From assembly GCA_029891385.1 (NCBI GenBank), contig CM057234.1:19268350-19332349 (forward strand): a stretch of DNA of 64,000 bases, read 5' to 3'. Positions within the stretch are counted from its first letter, which is position 1; each line of letters opens with the position of its first letter. Source of the DNA: Erythroxylum novogranatense (Eukaryota > Streptophyta > Magnoliopsida > Malpighiales > Erythroxylaceae). The notes beneath the pieces are model-generated. The model saw only the letters and a program-made list of their open reading frames with translations, had not been told where the DNA came from and made no database searches. Positions 11,096 to 21,570 of this stretch are shown here, piece after piece. Position numbers and translations under genes: made by a program.

Positions 11096-13957
11096 TCACT
11101 TTTCTGGATGCATGTACTGTTCTACTGTGAGAGGTTTTGGACCACCAAACCAATCGATCAAAAATATGTCTTCAATTTCTAACTTGAAGAACTGGAAATT
11201 GTGATCCTTTGGCCAGCCTGCCAATAATTCAAAGGCACAAAACAGAAGATCATTTTCAGTAGGTAGTTATGGTAAAACAAACAGGTGTCAGTCACTGCGA
11301 CGTAATGCCAGGTTCTTATGGCAGTAATTCTTGCGGTTACCCTTCATTTCTTCATGCTTCGCATATAGAGCACTTTGAGCAAATTTTGCGTCCTCGGAAT
11401 CTGCCTTGATCAACTTCAACTGACATTATAGGAAAAAAAATCAATTTCAGATCAGAAAACTCCTCAGAAACCAATATCACATTTGATTGCTGGATACAAC
11501 GTTTTAAAACTTTCAAAAGATTTCTTCTTGCTTCAACAAAAAAGGGTCTTCAACTATAGGAATTTACTGGACAAACCATTCCAAAGAAATCATTGACGAC
11601 TATCAAAGGTTGTCACAAATTTTCTTTCATCAACTATTCTTCAATTCCATGTGAGAATATGGATGCTTGATAACAATAAAAAGGCCTTTAATATGATTAG
11701 AGCATAGAATGTGATTGCTACTCAGCAATCTAAGGATATGTTAAATAAAATGTCTAGAAAATCTGAAACAAACTATCAATCAGTAGGATATGTCGTCATC
11801 GTACTACAATGAAAGGATTGACACGTAGTCTTCTCAAAATTGATTCTTAAGAAACTTATTTCCAATAAGTTGTAGTTTGTTGTCTAAAAGTGTGAAATAA
11901 GCAACGGAAAAAAAAATCAAACTAATTCGATCAGTTTAATCATGTAAACTTTAAACAGTTTAATTAATAGGTTCGGTTTATCTTAATAACTTTTGCTATT
12001 AAAAATCGATCGATTTATTAATTAACTGACCGATTTTTATAGACCAGAATAAATTAGTTGATTTTTATTTGACAATCTCTTTCTTCAATTAAACTCCAAT
12101 ATTTTCAATAGGTAAATATAATAATCTTATTTAAGTTCTTTAATTTTGTTCAATCTTTATTATTACCAGTTTTAATGGAGTAATATTAGTTAAACCTTTA
12201 ATCTTTTCAACCTCTTATCTTATCGAATTAATTTTCATTCCAGTTTTTAAAACATTACAAATAAGAATAAGAACACAAGATAATAGATTAAACAGCATAC
12301 TGGTAGAACCTGCACAGATTCTATTTCCACAACCAGAACTCACAAACAACAAACACAGATATATCAAGACACAATGGCAGAAATAGTCTCTATATTGATC
12401 AATTCACCAAGACCAGAAAATGACAGAGTAACTATGCTAGAATTCGAGGGTCTAACGCCTCCAGCCTTAGGCTCAATTCTACGTGAACATGACAGAATAT
12501 TTCATGCCCTCTCCCTTCCTCCCGTACTGTTTTTATTCCCCATGTCAGAATAACTAACTATTCTTTCCTATGACAACTTTACCCCCACTTGGTTCCCCCC
12601 ATATGACAAAGTCTACCCTTCTACGACATTGGTCTTTCGCCTATGGTAAGTGAACTGAATTGTTGGCCTCCTATGGGTCGTATCACATACCTTTCCAGTC
12701 AGAGTAATTTTTGCACAAGAAGGGTTCTCAGGATCTTTCTTCCCACATGTTCCTATAGGATACTCACTGATTGTCAATGAAGACCTCTCATCTTTTAATG
12801 CATTTCTTGCAGTTGGATCAAGAGTAGTCAAATAGAAATATGGGATCCCACTACCATTATTAGGTTGTCCGTCACTGAATGAAACAACATTTCTGCAGTA
12901 AAAGATAATGCAACAAGGTATGAGCACAGCGATACAATCCAGGTACCTAGATCTTAGTAGAAGAATTTATGTCAAAATTTTGTATTGTGATTCGGGGAGC
13001 AACCTCCAAGTGCCTTATTATTTTATATTTGATGACATGATTATATATCAACACGTCTTCGTGTGAAATATGAACAAGATGAGCAGAAAACTTAACACTG
13101 GTTTCGTAGATAGTTCATGACAAACTCCCTGTTCAACTTAGAAAGAGGTTTCATACATAGGCATTCATACACCAATCTACCGTACGAACAATTTCTATAA
13201 TTAAACAGTGCCGTGTCATCGCTTCTTTGCTCTAAAGCAGAATCTCAAAGTACACGCAACAAAATTATACGAAAATTCTTGACACTAAAATCACAGCTTA
13301 CACTTACCCAAATGGTGCTCCACCCAGATCGACTGATATGGTGCTGCAAAAGTAAAGTAGAATCATTAAACTTCAATTTCGATAAGATCCAAATTTTCTT
13401 ATGTACAGAAGTCATATCTAAGCTTCCCAAAATCAACTTACAGTACCTAAACAGGTATGAGATTCATCATAGAAGACATAACAGCGACAAGACTATAACT
13501 CAATAACCACCAAATCTCACAATATCATTATCTCCAAACTCAGTAACAGATGCGAGAAAACGTTCAATCTATCCCAAATATTTCCCATCAGTTGGTTGGA
13601 TAGCAAATAGAAGTATAGGACACAATCCAATCAGGGAAGTTCGTACCAAATTTAATTCAGGTTCGGCAATCTCACGACAAACGTATCCGACCACAAATAG
13701 GGAACAAACAAAACAAGCAAATCTAACAGTCAAAATCAAGGAACTGAGTAACTACACTTGCAGAAGACGAACCCATGTTCTTACTTTAAAACACCCCAAG
13801 AGTTCTGGGCGACCAACCAACGAGCTGTAGCAGCAGCATTCCGTGGGTCAGGTTTGTTGACTGATATAAACCTTCCTTGGGCAGAATCTAGAAATCCCGG
13901 ATGTAGTAAGACTGCACAGACGACATAGAAAAAGCTGTTCAGGACACCGTTGCCCAT
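11096..13957 (-). CDS. CREG1: CREG1-like secreted protein (cellular repressor of E1A-stimulated genes), 203 aa, five exons
   Basis: Exons on the minus strand: 13957-13785, 13343-13308, 12892-12691, 11419-11341 and 11217-11096. All four introns are GT-AG and phases match, giving 612 nt with TGA at 11098-11096. Exon 1 encodes an N-terminal signal-like segment (GVLNSFFYVVCAVLLHPGF), then PRNAAATARWLVAQNSWGVL. The 36-bp exon 2 gives TISVDLGGAPFG. Exon 3 gives NVVSFSDG, SGIPYFYLTTLDPTARNALK, SLTISEYPIGTCG and CAKITLTG. Exon 4 gives LKLIKADSEDAKFAQSALYA. Exon 5 gives GWPKDHNFQFFKLEIEDIF and LIDWFGGPKPLTVEQYMHPEK. This is the plant CREG family: a split FMN-binding/PNPOx-like fold in secreted or endolysosomal glycoproteins with no proven enzyme activity. 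Length is normal and no break was seen. An ATG 30 bp further upstream is rejected because it lies only ~20 bp from the TATA box. Confidence 0.93.
11420..12690 (-). other. Large third intron of CREG1 (~1.27 kb)
   Basis: It is bounded by GTATGTG (12690 downward) and a TGTCAG acceptor (ending 11420). It is AT-rich with no recognised transposon. A pyrimidine-rich block near 12440-12610 differs in composition from the rest and may be an old insertion, but no termini were found. Confidence 0.7.
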
Positions 13958-14005
13958 GTTTTTGTCGAATATGGAAGTGAGCGTCAATCAACAGCGGACC
14001 GATCT

Positions 14006-14014
14006 CTATTTATA
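14006..14014 (-). promoter_or_regulatory. TATA box of CREG1
   Basis: The minus strand reads TATAAATAG. Transcription would start 25-32 bp downstream, about 13975-13985, just before the chosen ATG at 13957. The 5' UTR would therefore be only ~20-25 nt. Confidence 0.65.
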
Positions 14015-14440
14015 CACAACCATTCTTTTCTGCCGCCTAATAGGACAATGGAAGAATCATTCTCTGGACATGGCTCAGAATATTTCATAATGAGCTTGCG
14101 TTAGTTGTATCTTGAAGATGCAATGGGTTGGATGAAATACCAAGGCGGAAGCAAGTGGCCTTTTGTTTCGGACTTGCCTGTAGCAGATTATGAATGGATA
14201 GAACTTAAAAGTCATTGGTCCCCTCTTTTTCTTTCCTTAGGGAAGAGCAACTCAAGGGTTTGTTATGAGTATGGGCTTTAATTTTATCTTTTTGAGGTCT
14301 GGTCTAGCTGGATGGGTGACTGGTTGGTCATCTGTTTTGGAGATTTTTCTTTATCTACATCTGTGTATATCTAGCCATCTGTCTACTTATTTGGCGTTCT
14401 GACGTGATGGAATAACGCTCCCTTCAAATCCACCTATTTA
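14015..14440. other. CREG1 upstream region
   Basis: About 430 bp between the CREG1 TATA box and the tail of a LINE. No coding signal or terminal repeat was seen. It is the only promoter-proximal space before transposon sequence begins. Confidence 0.5.
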
Positions 14441-14567
14441 CAAGAATATTTTTTTGAAACTGAATTTATTTATTGAAATAATCTTGCATCATAGATTAAA
14501 ATGTCTAACAAAAAATTCCACGGCATGTCTGAATTATGCCTATTGAGATATTTAGTAGCTGATTTAG

Positions 14568-14933
14568 CTAATAAGTGATCACTCCCAACTCATTAGTGTC
14601 ATTGTTGGATCCATAGAACTGTTGTATCAAGTAAAGGCAATCGATTTTTACATCCACTAATATAAAGCCAGAGTGTATCAACCAAGATAAGGCTTCATTG
14701 AAATCAATAACTTCAGTAATAAAAGGAGTATAATGTGATTGGGAAAACCCAGAGAGACAGTTAACAAACTGACCTCTTTGTTCCCTTATTACTACGCCAT
14801 ATGACCCACACTTTCTATCCCATATTAGCCAATGCATTTGGGCACCTCCATTGGTTTTGTTGCCCCACCAGAAAGAATTCATCATCTTTTGAAGTGCATC
14901 ACAGGTTGTAATTGGGATCAAAAACACATTCAT
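14568..14933 (-). pseudogene. LINE C-terminus: thumb region fused by deletion to RNase H-like domain
   Basis: The open frame reads MNVFLIPITTCDALQKMMNS then FWWGN and MHWLIWDRK, the conserved post-RT segment of plant LINEs. It jumps directly to YGVVIREQRGQFVNCLSGFS, EVIDFNEALSWLIHSGF and VDVKIDCLYLIQQFYGS, an RVT_3-type RNase H domain. The zinc-binding region expected between them is missing, so an internal deletion probably joined the two parts. Confidence 0.75.
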
Positions 14934-15182
14934 ACAATAATTGGGTTTTGAGAAGAATTTCCTTTCCTGCTCGTAAGAGAAAATGGTTTCTCCAACTACA
15001 AAGTCTCCCTTTCAATCTCTCCTTTAGAAAAGAGAGTATCTGTTTCTTGTTTCTACCTATAAGAGAGGGCAACCCCAAATATCTTCCATGATCAAGAGGA
15101 GTTGAAACTCTTTTAGATCACTAGCTAACTGTAGACCCACATTTGAGGAGAAAAAAATTCCAAATTTTTGAAAGTTTACAAC

Positions 15183-15801
15183 CTACCTTGAAGTTTGTTC
15201 ATAATCTACCAATATTTGTTTAATAGTCAGACAATCAGCTATATTTGTTCGAAAGAAGAAAAAACTATCATCTGCAAACAGTATGAGAAACCGACGGGGC
15301 TTGTCTAACAACTCGAAGCCTATGCAACTTTCCATCTTTTTCTGTCTTGGATAATAAAAATATAAAACCTTCAGCATAAAGAATAAATAGGTATGTGAAG
15401 AGTGGATTGCCTTGTCTAAGTCCTCATTTTAGTGCGATTGGTCCCACTTCATTTCCATTTAATAGAACACTGTAGTTCGCTGAGGTAACACATATCATGA
15501 TGAACTCAATCCAATTTCCGTCAAAGTCCAATTTTCCCATAATGAATTCTAGGTATTTCCAATCAATTCGATTATAAGCTTTGCTTATATCCAGTTTTAA
15601 AGCCACAGCTCCCGATTTCCCACTCATTTTTTGCTTCATGCAATGAATAAGTTCAAAAGCCACAATGACAATATCATGAATTGATCGTTTAGGAACAAAA
15701 GTAGATTGTGCAGCAGAAACAATGTCAGGTAGAATAGCTTTTAATCTATTAGCCAGTACTTTTGCCACAATTTTGTAAAGCACATTACATAAATCAATTA
15801 G
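15183..15801 (-). pseudogene. LINE reverse transcriptase, downstream half
   Basis: It continues the interrupted frame with IDLCNVLYKIVAKVLANRLK, AQSTFVPKRSIHDIVIVAFE, AVALKLDISKAYNRIDWKYL (motif A, catalytic Asp in KLDISKAYN) and, in the next frame, ILFADDSFFFF at 15261-15284. The latter is motif C with the paired catalytic Asp residues. The motifs are intact, but frameshifts separate them. Confidence 0.88.
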
Positions 15802-17945
15802 TGTTGGGCCTGGGTCCCGGATCCCTATTCCCAAGGCGGCCCCTCTGGCTACGCCAGCGACGAGCACCCCAAACCTCGAACCCAATCCTAACATCCATAC
15901 ATAATTCGATACAAACACATAGACATACATTTTCACACACATTCCATCTATGAATTAAACACCCCAAAAACCAAGGGGCCTTCATGCCATAATAACTCGA
16001 AGGAAAATCAACGTGTATTCTCAAAATAGCATAACACAAAATAAAATTTAAATCCAAAATACAAGAGTATGCTCCATAATGATATGTTCGCGGGCTAACC
16101 AAAATACTAACTTAATGCAAAGCTCTTAACTAGCTTGAAGTTTTCGATGCCTTGCAAGATCAACGATTGTCTCGATCTGCACCTGAGGAGGGGAGAGTAA
16201 TGGGGTGAGCTGCGAAGCTCAGTGGCATATACATTTATAGCCATTGACAACGAGCCACACAATCAAGCAATATGCATATATATATAGCAAGTCATCAATC
16301 TATCACTTTGCAATCATCACAAAATATGCCATATGAGTGTACAATATAACACTTTAATATGTGTCATGCTCAACAAATCAATCATGTATGCACAAACAAT
16401 TGGCTTGAGAGTTTCGTAAAACGATCCGGATAAACCGAAGTTTATACCGTAAACTATCCAAGTCTGATTTCTCAAGGATCTCGTTACCTCAAGCGGGAAG
16501 CCGGGAGAAGGCTTTATGTCGACATGCACGTGACTCCATCCGTTACTCTCTCACCTAAACAAAGCACATAACGATTCGTTTCATGCTCAAAGCATTTATC
16601 AAAGCTTTCATAATTTTCATTCTTTCCATTCTTGCAAAATGCCATAAGGCCTATCAAGGCCATGCATAATCATAATCACAATGCATGTTCAATATTCCTC
16701 ATATAATTCCACACAAGCAGTATCACACACATGCAAGCAAGCAAGCATACACAAGGTAATTTGCCCATACACACAATAACCATAAATGTATTACCCACCT
16801 AATATCGCTTGAGTATCTGACTCATTGTTGTCCTTCCTCTTGCGATTGGGTCAGGTCAGCTTGGTTTCCTATAATAAACCAAGTTCTCATTCAATTAACA
16901 TTCAAAGAAAATACTCAAAAGCTTGAAAATCCAAAAAAGAAAAGCACTAAAAGTCTCCACTCGACTTCCACATAAAATTCTGAATACTTAGAGGCTAATT
17001 CCGAACTTCCCTTATTCATAAACTTGTAGCCCTTTATTTCTAGTTCACAACGAATCTGAAATCACCTCAATTGGACATCTACAACCCAAGATATGCTCAA
17101 AAATCTCTCTCGAAAAATTGGAGATTCGCCGCGGTGTGCCAAACGTCCTCGCACGTCCCGATGAGCCTTCTTCGCACGTCGTGACATCGCCCCTCTCGCA
17201 CATCGCGATGAATGAAAGTTCGCACGTCACGACGAACGCTTCCCCGCTCGTCGTGATAAACTCGCACGTCGCGGTGTGTTCATATGCACGTTGCGACGTG
17301 CAGGCCTGGAGAACGACTCCGAAACCTGATTTCCAGCATTTTCCAACTTTAATCCTTTCCCTTTTCCAAATACAACCCATCTAAACCTTAGATCAAGTCC
17401 TACACTACATTTCTAACCTAACAGTAACTCAAAATCAGTCATAAACACATCAACCCACGAAATCTAACCATTTTTTGCCCTAAAACCCTAAATCCACCGA
17501 TTCTCACACATTCAACTCGAATCCAAGGTTAAATCTTACTGAACAAGATTACAAAAAGCTAACTTACCCGGAAATTGTTTCAAACTGTCAGAAAATCTCT
17601 TGGATCGCAAAACCCTCTCTTCTCTTCCCTTCTCCTTCACCTACGGTAACTCCTCTTCTTTTCTTCCCTTCTTCTATTCTCTTCTTCCTTTCTAATTCTC
17701 TCTTTTAAGCCTAAGTCAAAGACCATTATACCCTTCCTAACAAAGCTTTAACCTATCCAACTTAAGCAATCTTCCTAAAATGCCCTCATAAACTTTTACC
17801 CTTTTAATTCTCATTTAAACCACATTATAACTAATTATGCCTCAATTATCCACTAACACTCTTAATTTCATCAAACTAAACCTTAATCACATAATTAACA
17901 CAAATTCATGCTTAATACATCATAAAAAAAATTTGGGGTCCAACA
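15802..17945 (-). mobile_element. 2.1-kb solo LTR (TGTTGGACCCC...GGCCCAACA) inside the LINE
   Basis: On the minus strand the insert begins TGTTGGACCCCAAATTT and ends GACCCAGGCCCAACA. The direct 5-bp flanks are identical (plus-strand ATTAG at 15797-15801 and 17946-17950). Removing insert plus one flank rejoins the LINE frame as ...DFRL-IDLCNVLYK.... No primer-binding site, polypurine tract or coding domain is present, so it is a solo LTR left by LTR-LTR recombination of a gypsy-type element. It carries a CpG-rich repeat array at 17125-17310. Confidence 0.88.
17125..17310. repeat. CpG-rich degenerate tandem repeat (CGCACGTCGCGAtGA-type)
   Basis: About seven copies of a core like TCGCACGTCGTGACG recur every ~20-30 bp. 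Examples: CTCGCACGTCCCGATGA, TTCGCACGTCGTGACA, CTCGCACATCGCGATGA, TTCGCACGTCACGACGA, CTCGCACGTCGCGGTG and TGCACGTTGCGACGTGC. The core is nearly self-complementary. The GC level contrasts sharply with the AT-rich surroundings. Confidence 0.85.
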
Positions 17946-17950
17946 ATTAG

Positions 17951-18523
17951 TCTAAAATCTGTAATATGTATCTGTTTATCATGCTTCGCAATGAGGACAA
18001 TAAAAGTATGAGTAAGGGAATTAGGGAATTGGCCATTTCTTAGCCAACTTTGACAACTCTGCACTACATCTTTCCTAATGATATTCCTGAATTTTTGGTA
18101 GAAAGCTGCATTAAACCCATCTGAGCCTAGCGATTTCTCGGGATGTATTTGATCAATTGCCCTTTTGAATTTAGCTTCTGTAAAAGGAGCCGTAAGAAAC
18201 CGATTGTCAGCCTCCCCAACGGTCGCCACCATCTCATAAAAAATGCCAACATCCGGATCTGCACTGTCTGAGTATAGATTGGAAAAATATGCCCGAACTA
18301 TTTTAGCCTTGCCAGTCTCATCGGATATCCAATGACCATCATTAGATTGCAGAATCGGGATCATATAGGTCCGTTTTCGACTAGATGCCTGCACATGAAG
18401 ATATTTTGTATTCTTGTACCCATATTGTAGCCAAAAAGATTTACTTCGTTGCCGCCAATAAGCTTCTTCCTGTGCCAGCATATTGTTCAACTGCTCTTTA
18501 AGTGTGTTAGCATGCTCGCCCAT
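17951..18523 (-). pseudogene. LINE reverse transcriptase, upstream half
   Basis: The frame encodes the linker and first reverse transcriptase blocks: AYWRQRSKSFWLQYGYKNTK then YLHVQASSRKR, FKRAIDQIHPEKSLGSDGFN and FIVLIAKHD. It ends in ITDFRLI exactly at the solo LTR border. Its continuation resumes across the insertion at 15796. Confidence 0.88.
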
Positions 18524-18639
18524 ATCACGATCTCGTTGGGCTTTTTTAAGTCATCTATGCAAATCTTTATTTTGATTTGTAAAGGAGACAGAAAAAGTCT
18601 TGCTCCATTCCACCAACTCTTCAGTATAGTTTGTTAATT

Positions 18640-19459
18640 TGTCCGTGATGGGAATTGAGACAGCATTTTCCCAACTGTGCTAGACCACCTCTGCTATTCC
18701 AATTTCCAATAAACATCAATTTTCAAACTGAAACTTCCTTGGCTTTCTAAAAAAACTAACATCAAATACTTGCAACAGAAGTAAGTTATGATCTGAAACA
18801 CTAGTAGAAACATTCAAAAGGCTATGGTTTGGGAACCTTTCCATCCACTGATTATTCATAAAAGCCCTATCAAGCTTTTCAAACATCGCAGAAGTTGTTC
18901 CCTTGCTCTTGTCCCATATGAAGTACCCATCACTTAAAGGGTATCTCTATTAAATTAGAAGCTGCCACACATATTCTAAAACCCTCCAGCAAGCTATTTG
19001 GATGCTCCCTCCCAACAAATTTTCCAGTAACAAAAAGCATATCATTAAAATCGCCAGTAATGACCCAAGACAAATTGCTTCAACGAGACAATGATTGGAT
19101 CAATTGCCATGATTCACGTCTTCTGGTTCTCTCTGGATAGCCATAGAAGCCTATAAGCCTCCAATCCTCACTTCCCATAATCTTGATTAACATATCAATG
19201 TGATTGCTTGAAAAGTTACCGATTTCAACTAAGCCTTGCTCTCGCCACCAACAAGCTAGTCCTTTGCCTCTACCAATCTGATCGATTGCGAAACTACCAT
19301 TGTATCCAATTTCAAGCTTCGGTTCCTCAATTTTCTGAGTATGTACCATAGTTTTCGGAAAGAAAATCACTTCCGGCCTAAATTTTTGAATGAGTTCCTT
19401 AAGAGCTAATATTGTCTGAGGCTAGCCAAGCCCCCGAGAGTTCCAACTTAGGCAACTCA
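18640..19459 (-). pseudogene. LINE endonuclease domain remnant
   Basis: The minus strand begins MSCLSWNSRGLG, the start of the plant LINE apurinic-type endonuclease ('MNxLxWNCRGLG'). It continues as LALKELIQKF, RPEVIFF, GKGLACWWREQGLVEI and DWRLIGFYGYPERTRRRESW (19370-19080). Further endonuclease sequence continues in other frames to about 18640. The enzyme would nick target DNA. Stops and indels make it inactive. Confidence 0.78.
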
Positions 19460-20459
19460 TTACTCTCGGCGATCCTGCACTGTAGGATTCATCGCTTTCA
19501 AAATAGGCTCAACTAATAAAACTTGGTTGTTTTCAACAGTCACCAGCAAATCCCCTTCCCTTCTTTGACGCTTTTTATCTTTCGCCACCATCAATTCTTC
19601 AGTCTCCCTATGTCCCTTAGTCGCTGTATTTGTCCTTATCTTGGAGCTAGACCCTTTATTGTTAGGAATCAAATTGTCACAAGACCAGGATTTTATCCAC
19701 GGATTAGGCATCACTTGCCTAGGTTGTCGCAGTTCTGCCTTCAACCAAAGACCCCAACCCTTCTCCATAATACCATCAGGTGTAGTAAAGGGAACTTCAC
19801 AGAAATTATCCAAATGCCTAATCTTTCCACAAATAAAACAAAAGCTTGGTAACCTCTCGTATTGAAATTTCACTATCACTTTATCTCCATTCTGTCTTTT
19901 CAAAATCTTTTGTCTCAATAAAGGTAGGTTTACATCCATTGAAACTCGAAAGTGTAAATAATTGTTCCTCTACTCATTTCAAGTCTCTCATCTAATTTCA
20001 AGAACTTATCTATGGATTCTCCCAACTGGGTTGCCATCTGCTCACTCGCCAAAGAAGAAGGAACGTCATGTGCCTGGACCCAGATTTCTAAATGTGTCAG
20101 ACTCACAGCTAGCAGGTTGTTATTTTCTTGAAGTGTATTCAACAGTAGCACGTTATTATTAAATGTCCATGGGCTGCCAAAGATTACCCTGTTCTTGTTG
20201 ACAACATGGTAGAATTGGATCAGAATCTGCTTATCCCCTACCTCTTCGAACAAAACCCCTTTCCCCGATCGCATATATGAGTTAGAGTTCTTTGTATCAC
20301 TGGCATGCTATAATTCCGCTCTGTGAGTAATTTCTCTACAAGACAACACTTGGGGTCAATCGGCTTCAGTTCGTCTTCATCACCTCCTTCTTCTTCAAGC
20401 ACGATCTCCTCATTGCCTTGATTATCGTGTATTATCAACTGGCCCATTTCATTCTCCAT
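19460..20459 (-). pseudogene. LINE ORF1 (gag-like: DUF4283 plus CCHC zinc knuckle)
   Basis: It starts with MENEMGQLIIHDN at 20459 and has an acidic stretch (EEEGGDEDE). A frame change follows, then GKGVLFEEVGDKQILIQFYH, VIFGSPWTFNNNVLLL and LTHLEIWVQAHDVPSSL, the DUF4283 RNA-binding region of plant LINE ORF1. Another frame (19939-19460) gives YERLPSFCFICGKIRHLDNF plus C, a CX2CX4HX4C zinc knuckle, then a basic tail. The protein would coat LINE RNA. At least two frameshifts break it. Confidence 0.8.
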
Positions 20460-20560
20460 TCCGACCGGGATTAAGTGGATACATAATAGCAGTGAGTGCA
20501 AGGAAATTTTCGTCGACAAAACCCTAAGTGCAACCGACACTGGAGCCTAGTAGATCGCCG

Positions 20561-21570
20561 ACTACGTGCAAGTTGCATGACTAGACTTTTAGTTAAACAT
20601 TGATGCTTTATTAGTTTTTGATAATAGTGCTAAACTGAACCTACCGTCAATCACATGAGAGCTTGAAAACTTTCTCCTATTCCTATACCAGTCATGAAAG
20701 TTGAGAGATAAGACAAGGTTTCAACTGATCTTTTTTATTTTGTTCGGAATACTTACTTGTCACATAAGTAAAACTGACAGCCCAATCATGAAAGATTGAA
20801 GGATTTCAATAGTAAAGCAATTGGAATACAAACAAGCTACAACATAGATCTAGAAGCAAATGTAGCCATTAGCCATATGTCTTTTAGAAACAACAAGTCC
20901 AATTGAATTCCTCGATACCATCTAATCCACCTTCAAAAGAATCAAAGTTGCGGGTGGTGGCTTCGTTCTGATTGGTGATCTCAAACACAACCATCTTCAC
21001 CACATGTCCAAATATTAGTAATAAAAATCCATTCCATGATCACTTCGTTGTATCTATTCCCTGATCATAGCTGTACAATAACACTAGGCTAATATTAAGT
21101 TTCAATTATTGATGCATAACAAAAACGTTTAAATCTTCTTTACAGTATCGGAGTTATCCACTTCAAAAAAGTAATAACTTTTTAGTGATAATTTGTTTTG
21201 CACCTTATCCATGGAAAAAAGAATTTTGTTAAAGTATAGTGTATGCTTCTCCAAGCCTAGACCAACAAAAATGCAATCAAGCGGACCCCAATCGAGCCTT
21301 TAACCTTTAAACCCAACACCATAAATCAGACGCTACCTTTTTCTTTTGTCACTTTCTTCACTAAACCATTTTATCGTAGCCACCATCATCATTTGATTTC
21401 GTGTCGAAATTACAGGGAAGCAGACTAAGACATCCCTAATCTCAAAAACCACCTCTAAAATTTTGGTTATTTAATTTATAACTAAATGATGAGGCTAAAC
21501 GAAAAATAGGGACAAACGTTTGACACAGGGACCTGGAGAGAAATAGCCAGCTCCTTTAGCAGCTCCCGTG
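20561..21570. other. Unassigned spacer between LINE and solo LTR
   Basis: About 1 kb of AT-rich sequence with no open frame, splice-consistent gene or recognisable transposon terminus. Confidence 0.4.

Larger units (their letters stand above)
14449..20560 (-). mobile_element. L1-type LINE (minus strand), interrupted by a solo LTR
   Basis: Reading the minus strand from 20.56 kb down, the order is ORF1-like gag (DUF4283 plus zinc knuckle), endonuclease, reverse transcriptase and an RNase H-like tail. It ends in a short A-run (14449-14456). This is the order of plant L1 retrotransposons. A 2,144-bp LTR insertion at 15802-17945 splits the reverse transcriptase. Without it the LINE is about 4 kb, so internal deletions are likely, notably between the end of the reverse transcriptase and RNase H near 14.8 kb. 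No flanking target duplication was found. Confidence 0.85.

Noticed and set aside
13958..13987. Upstream ATG extending CREG1 by ten residues
   Set aside because: It lies only about 20 bp from the TATA box, upstream of the likely transcription start. The downstream ATG gives a better signal peptide.
17125..17310. Repeat array as a CRISPR
   Set aside because: Units are short, degenerate and unevenly spaced, with no distinct spacers, and lie inside a plant LTR.
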